A stretch of DNA of 64,000 nucleotides, taken from the NCBI GenBank assembly GCA_032433595.1, contig JASWJB010000053.1:1-64000 (forward strand). The letters run 5' to 3'. Positions 58,298 to 64,000 of this stretch are shown piece after piece. Below the pieces are notes generated by a model. It did no database searches. It saw only the letters and a program-made list of their open reading frames with translations, and was not told the origin of the DNA. This DNA comes from Conoideocrella luteorostrata. Taxonomy: Eukaryota; Ascomycota; Sordariomycetes; Hypocreales; Clavicipitaceae. Positions within the stretch are counted from its first letter, which is position 1; every line of letters starts with the position of its first letter. Made by a program: the position numbers and the translations under genes.

Positions 58298-61200
58298 TCA
58301 ATGAAGCCTCCCAGGGTCCTCCCCATCAACTCGCGTATATCCTGTAGCCGACGGATGCTCTGCGGCAGTAGGAGTTAAACTTTGCCAAATACTCGCTCCT
58401 GGGGGGACGGTTCTGGCAAACGTGGGCTTAACTGAAGAAGGCGTTGAAGACCTGGGCTGTAACTTACTTCCCCCGCCCACTTCTCGCTTGCTCCATAGTG
58501 AACCTTCATCCCATGACTTCCTGACCGCAGCCGTAGCGGTAACTCTTTGATCGACACTTCCAATGCTCCGTCGTACCTGGGTTGAATTAATTAGCGTCCG
58601 TCGGTCATGCAACCCTGAAACGGTCGAACCATACGGTGACAATGACTGCACGTGAGCAGGGACTGGGGCTCTCGGCGTTGTCGAAGTCATGCTTCCAGGT
58701 CTGGCCACTGAGGTGCGGCCAATTTGGGTCTGCTTCGTCATGCCAATACTTGGAGTATCGGAGAGCGCAGACTCCCCATCCACTTCCTCCACAGGATCCA
58801 TGAGACGTATCGAAGGGGCACGAGCCACAGAGAATGGTAGTCCGGTCGAACGAGACGGAGTTTGTATGGGACTTGTGGCATCCTGGTCGTCTTCGGGTCG
58901 TCGAGAAAGCGGTGGCCACTTCGAAAGCGATCGTGCAGTTGTACGGGAACTGTTCAACGGATCGGCACGAGTGGTAGGCTTGAATTCGGGCAAAGGCTCG
59001 ATGACTGTTAATCGACCAGTATATTGCTTCCACTTCTGGAGAGACCTGCCTCGATCCTCGCGCCCGTGCCTTTGCTGAACCATGCTAGCCGTATGTGCCT
59101 GACCGCTCATTTGTAGAGTAGAAATCGTCCATGCCTTCAAAGATTGGCGCTGTCGTTCTGTTGCCCACAAACCCGAGGCGTTTGCTTGTCGCTGCCCGCT
59201 CACAAAGGCGTGGTTTCCCCACTCATCAATAATTTTTTGTTGATAATAGTTGATGGCCGAAGCATGCGACATAGCTGCCTGAATCGTGCGTCTCCTCCAC
59301 TGCATAGCAATTGCTTGTTTACGATTCATATCATATGTTATTTGATGTTCCCCCGCAGCCATTGTCATTTTTGATATGCACATAGCATGTGACTGCCAAT
59401 GACGAAGAGCCTTGTAGAAGCCACGCCGCCGTCTCCTTGATGAAACCTGAGTATACCTCATCATCAGATATCGTCTGACTATAAGCTTGATTTGTTGTTT
59501 CCTATGGTCAGCAACAGCTTCTAGGGTATCCACGAGGAAATTGGCACGTATATACCACTGTGCTCGATTTGCTAAATGGCTCAGTTCCATTTGAGTCTGC
59601 CTCACCGACTGCATGTGACCGATAACCATCACTGCAGTACGAGCCCGGGTGTAGTATTGCGACTTGGTCTGTCGAGAAGAATCTCGTAATTTGCTAGCAA
59701 TCCAGCTATCAATACATTTCATGACAGATATATACTCGCACTTCCAACGAAATGCTTGGTTGCGAGCTCGAAGATTCCAGATTTCAAAGGCCACTTCTGA
59801 CTTCTCCACTACTTGCAATCGTCGGCAAGCGACAGCTCGTTGACCAATTTCAGCACAGTCTTGCCACGCTCGAGCCCAGGAAAGGGTGTATAGAGTAGCG
59901 CTAAAGTACTGAGTTGCAGCAGCTCGAACGCGATGTTTCTGCGCCTGATGAAGCCACCTGGTGGCGAAGCGGACGCTTCTAGAATGGCGGCTAATCTCTG
60001 CCACATTGCCACGGAGATGTTCAAAATTGTAGGCTTGCTTTAACCAGCATTTGATCGCCGTTGCTCGTTTGCGATTGTTTGAGTTCCTTTTCGAGGACCG
60101 AGACGAGACGCCGCTAGACCAATAGTTCAGGACATGGTAGATGTTTTTCTTTTGATGCGCATTGGCCATTACAGATGCAATCAATTCGAGCTGTTCTTCT
60201 TGGCTAGCAACTGCTCGCCGTAGTTTCTGTACAGCACTTAGAGCCTTCAAACGTCTTGCTCTCGGGAGTTTGGAAGCCGGTGCCTGAGTCCAGCTGTTGA
60301 AGCACCGAAAGCGGACCATATGCCTCCTGGCAACATATTCCCGCTCCAGCCTATTAGCAGTTTGGTCGGCCCATCGACTGAAAAGCCTGCTCGCGAGAAA
60401 TAATTGGCGCGCCCGTGTTGCTCTGCGTAAGATAATATCACTTCCTGCAGACTCCGGGCCACATACTCCCATTTCCAGGAGCAGCTGAGTCTGAAAAGTG
60501 TGGCTTTCAGCCTCGGATGCAGTTTTAGCTTTTTGCATCATAGTCGACCGTTGTTGTGGCCCTCGTCCACCCCCCATAACGAATGACTTGTGATCTGAGG
60601 TTGGATTTACATCTAAGTTCTTAGACGCAACGCTACGCCAACGATCTACGACAGAGACCAAGGCGGCTTTCTGTGGATTTACTTGGATAGCCCCCCCAGC
60701 TCTAATGCCCGCAGCCTGAGAGGTCGATAGCTCTTTGTAAGACCTTGGCGAAGCCTTAATCGGCTCTGCCTTATTCATTGCATTTTCAGCTTGTTCGACC
60801 AAGTCTTGGCTGCGGTGGGGAGCTGCCGGTATAATCTTGGAGACCTGCAAGACATTTGCTTGACTGAGAGGGCGACTGGAAGCTGGTAAGTTGCGGACCG
60901 CTGGTGCGATTGCGTCTGCAGATTTTAAATTCAGAGCCAGATCCTGCGACTGCTCGCCGGTAACGTTTGTTTCAGGCTTTTGAGGCACGTGCATCTCGTA
61001 GGATTCGGTAGGTTCGGGCATGGGAGATAATGACATAGGAAGGTATGCTTGCTCGGACGCTGCTGCATTGTCCCCGAATTCGAGTACAATGCCCATGCGC
61101 TCCAGGATAGCCTGAAACTTCTCCAGTAGTGATCCGTTTCCATGTTCACCACCAACTCGGAATACGAGAGCTGAGAGGTGATGATCAGAGTCTGGGTCTA

Positions 61201-61564
61201 TTCCGAATGTTGGGAGAACACCGTCGTAGGCCCTGAAAAGGACGGCCGCGGGAAGTGGCTTCGGATAGGGCGATCTATCAAGTTGCTTCTGGGCTGATGA
61301 AACAATACAGTGAAGGATTGAGATATCTAGAGAATCATGGTAAGCGCAAGTGTACGCAAGGCATTCAAGTGAATCACACCTTCATTGGAATAATATGGCT
61401 CTTGATTTGATACAACCCATGAAAAGGCACTGGTTGGGCCATCTTCCAAGACAAAACGGTGGTCTTGATGTTGCGGCCCAGTTTCTACCTGTGCCACTAC
61501 CCGATCGCATCAGTTTGGAAATTCCAACATGTTGGGTCAATTCTGACGGAATTCTCACTTCCAT
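58298..61564 (-). CDS. SFI1: Spindle pole body protein Sfi1 (centrin-binding repeats)
   Basis: Sfi1 forms a long helix bound along its length by centrin/Cdc31 and is needed for spindle pole body duplication. The model has three exons: 61564-61559 (only ATGGAA), 61488-61380 and 61326-58298, giving 1,047 residues. The conserved N-terminal domain has LDRSPYPKPLPAAVLFRAYD and LPTFGIDPDSDHHLSALVF. The centre is a series of Sfi1 repeats, each with an aromatic/Leu pair and a Trp, such as LFSRWADQTANR, CFNSWTQ, VLNYWSSG, FATRWLHQAQKH, AWQDCAEIG, ALRHWQSHAM and SLQKWKQYTGR. A Ser/Pro/Arg-rich tail with TPSSVKPTFARTVPPG may be regulated by phosphorylation. The two-codon first exon is a hand inference: the 36-codon second exon has no ATG in frame. 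Confidence 0.85.
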
Positions 61565-62447
61565 ATCCCTGGTTAAGAAAAAGAATGGTTTTTAACGCGT
61601 GGGGCGAGGTTCAAAATCGCTTGTTAAAAGTTGTCAAAGACTCGTTCAACTATCTTAATCGAAAAGTCCAAGAATTCGTTGCGCGCGTCTTGACGCGACG
61701 TTTAAAGTGGGCCTGGTTTGCGAAGTGTGGAGAGCTTACCTAAGAACAATAAGTACGAACCAAGATTTCGAATATGCAGGACTACGCAAGCCTTGATGTC
61801 TTCCATGACGATGCTTTTCTCATTTAAAGTAGCTATTGAGAGCGGCTTTTATGAGAATAAATATCCTACGACTCACACGAAGCTGAGGCAGTTTGATGGT
61901 TTAGATGTTGGGCCGAACTAAAACTGAAGCGAATATAATTTTTTTACATGCAAATAGTCAGCTCCAATGCCTCAATCAAATGGTCATCGTCAAATTCGAA
62001 AGCTGGCCATTGCAGCGCCAAAATGCTTAATTCAGGTTTGTTGACCCAATATGAGCCCAAGTTGAGGTCTAATGATCATGCATTCATATTGACTTTCTCA
62101 GTCGAGGATTTACGGAAAATGTATAGTTGCAGATTACAATGCAGTGGAGAAAGGAAAATGTGCCAAGGAGTTCTCAAAACTTAAGGATTGTTATCTGGTA
62201 AGTTCCCGTGCGTAAGGGATAATGATTGGGAATCCCTGAGCTAAACAACGGATCTACAGAAGGCTTTGTCACAGAAATAGTTTTGGTCATATACAGTACT
62301 GTCTCTGGGCACGGCATTGCTTCGGGTTTATCGAGATGGTCACATTTGGCTTGTTTCTTAGGGACTGTCTACGGCACTCCGTCTATATACCTATTTGTTA
62401 CTGCTCTTGCTGAGCGAAGAAGCAGTGGTGACCGGTTCAAAGGTACA
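61565..62447. other. Intergenic, isoleucyl-tRNA synthetase to SFI1
   Basis: These 880 bp hold the SFI1 5' region and the synthetase 3' flank. Short plus-strand open frames (61718-61921, 61948-62184, 62226-62471) show no family motif. No tRNA or repeat is supported. Confidence 0.5.
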
Positions 62448-64000
62448 TTAAATGCTGAGCAAGCGTATTAAAACCGTCGCTTGTTGCACCTCTTGTTCCT
62501 CTTCTGCAATGATTTTAGACTTTTCTGTGCTTTCCTGTGCCGGCTCAAGAGGTCGTCGTAGAGTCTTTTCGAATGTATTGGAGTGGGCGACTAGAGCGTG
62601 CGCCAATCCTATATCGTCAGGGTCGGACAAGACGGAATATTCCATCTTCACATCGTCTGTGGCCTGAAGTCCTGCCTTCTTACGAAGTCTTTGAACTCTA
62701 TTGATGATCTCTCTCGCCAAACCTTCTTGCGCCAATTCTGGGTGAAGTTCTGAGTCTAGAATCGTCAGCACCTCATTGTCTGAGTTGATTTCCAACTTGG
62801 TGGACGCTGCATCCTCCCGAAGTCCACGTCGAACCACTAAATCCCCAGTTTCGAGTCGAATCCCATCGACCCGAATTTCTCCTGTCTGTAAATATGCTTG
62901 GACCTCCTCGCTAGTCAAGTTTGGAAGGGCCTTCTTCACACGAGCCATATCCTTTCTGAGTTTTTTCCCAAGAACAGGCCAGTCCGCTGTCACGCTGAGC
63001 TGCACATTGTAGCTTGCCTCGTCGCTAGAAAGAACAAGGTCTCGGATATTGAGCTCTTCTGTGATGTAGTTTTCTAGAGATTTGACATCATCCAGATATT
63101 GTTGGTCATGGTGTATAACTACCAGGGTTTTCAGCGGTGTCTTCAAACCAATACTTCTCCGTTCTCGTGAGACTCGAGCCAAGTCAATCACTCTTTGCAT
63201 TCTAGAGACTCTCCTTTCGACCTCAGAATTGAACAGCTCTTGCCTAACTTCTGGGAAAGATAAAAAGTGTACACTGCGAGGGTCTTCCGCCTGAAGTTCC
63301 TTGGGAATGTGGGACAACAGCTTGAGGTAGATGGTGTCTGACAAAAATGGTGTGAAAGGAGCCAAACCACGACAAAGTGTGTACAGGACTTCAAACAAGG
63401 CATTCAGCGCATGTTGTGTGTCTTGAAGACCATTCTCACCCTTGAGTCGTCGACGGTTAAAGCGGATATACCAATTGGTGGTGTTATCAATAAGTTCAAG
63501 TAGTCGAGGGACGACAGTATAGAGTCGATATCCTGTGTTCATGTCAGAGCGTGCAATTCCCGAAAATGGGACGTATTCTCGTACCTCGCATTTCCTCGTT
63601 AACAAATTCTAACAAACTTTGACAGCTTGCCAAGATCCACCGATCCATGACGTTTTCATTCTTTGATTCGATATCTGGATTCCAAATGTAGTTCACCCCT
63701 TCTGCCTTTTTAAGTAGCGCGGTTTGACCTTCGAAGAATTTGTAGCTGTTCCATAGAGGCAATAAAACCTTCTGAACCACTTCCTTGACGCCGGATTCCT
63801 TGAATCGCAATGGCTCGGCCCGTACAACTGGGGAGTTGATAAGATACAGCCGAAGGGCATCTGATCCATATTTGTCCATGACAATTGACGGGTCCGGATA
63901 GTTTTTAAGCCTCTTTGACATCTTTTTGCCATCCTCTGCTAAGACGATACCGTTCACAACACAATTTTGAAACGGGGAACATCCAAATAAATGTGTCCCA
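62448..64000 (-). CDS. ILS1: Cytosolic isoleucyl-tRNA synthetase, C-terminal part (cut by window edge)
   Basis: This enzyme charges tRNA-Ile in the cytosol. Only the 3' part is present: an exon from the window edge to 63585 and a last exon 63532-62448, with a 52-nt intron. The frame is open to the edge and reads GTHLFGCSPFQNCVVNGIVL, then the class I signature KMSKR in AEDGKKMSKRLKNYPDPSIV. The anticodon-binding region follows: NTTNWYIRFNRRRLKG, with EEMRGYRLYTVVPRLLELID across the splice. The C-terminal extension (DIRDLVLSSDE-like, then HPELAQEGLAREIINRVQRL) is the eukaryotic cytosolic type rather than the mitochondrial one. It ends with VLIRLLSI. The HIGH motif and the editing domain lie outside the window. 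Confidence 0.95.

Overview
This window is nuclear DNA of a filamentous ascomycete (Pezizomycotina). The genes are intron-rich, with about 57 short introns (44 to about 120 nt) that I could place by phase and homology. The proteins are fungal housekeeping proteins. Residue patterns in RPB8, USO1 and GEA look closest to Eurotiomycetes-type fungi, but that placement is an impression and was not computed. I see no bacterial, viral or organellar genes, no rRNA, no convincing tRNA and no CRISPR array.

Layout. 1-354 (+): 3' end of a Nudix/DUF4743 gene with an in-frame TGA. 583-1131 (-): RPB8. 1502-2666 (+): ELP4. 3121-4020 (+): SEN34. 4130-7018 (-): multi-membrane RING ubiquitin ligase of the Asi type. 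8660-9614 (-): MTR3 of the exosome. 12393-13975 (+): ANP1-type mannosyltransferase. 14665-19844 (+): GEA/GBF1 Arf-GEF. 21867-24949 (+): FIG4. 25024-26942 (-): TTI2. 28680-31235 (-): SYF1. 31608-32717 (+): VMA8. 32833-33678 (-): U2B''. 35584-40943 (+): a 1,737-residue membrane synthetase with an adenylation domain, a carrier domain and three left-handed beta-helix domains separated by membrane pairs. 41360-44239 (-): RAT1. 44751-47840 (+): USO1. 48274-49980 (+): PRMT3-type arginine methyltransferase. 50076-52676 (-): OPT transporter. 53071-57529 (-): RAV1. 58298-61564 (-): SFI1. 62448-64000 (-): cytosolic isoleucyl-tRNA synthetase, running off the right edge.

The neighbours do not form one pathway. 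Recurring themes are the secretory/Golgi/vacuole system (ANP1, GEA, USO1, FIG4, VMA8, RAV1) and RNA processing (SEN34, MTR3, SYF1, U2B'', RAT1, RPB8). FIG4/TTI2, VMA8/U2B'' and PRMT3/OPT are tightly convergent pairs with only 74-115 bp between stop codons. RPB8/ELP4 and SYF1/VMA8 are divergent pairs sharing about 370 bp of upstream DNA.

The most interesting items are these: the Pls-like synthetase at 35.6-40.9 kb; a 9-bp motif TACGGAGTA/TACTCCGTA found at least 17 times, every time between genes and often as inverted pairs about 90-105 bp apart; three GC-AG introns; a 9-nt and an 11-nt micro-exon; and frame-preserving introns without stops in GEA and USO1. I did the splice models by hand, so each needs RNA evidence.
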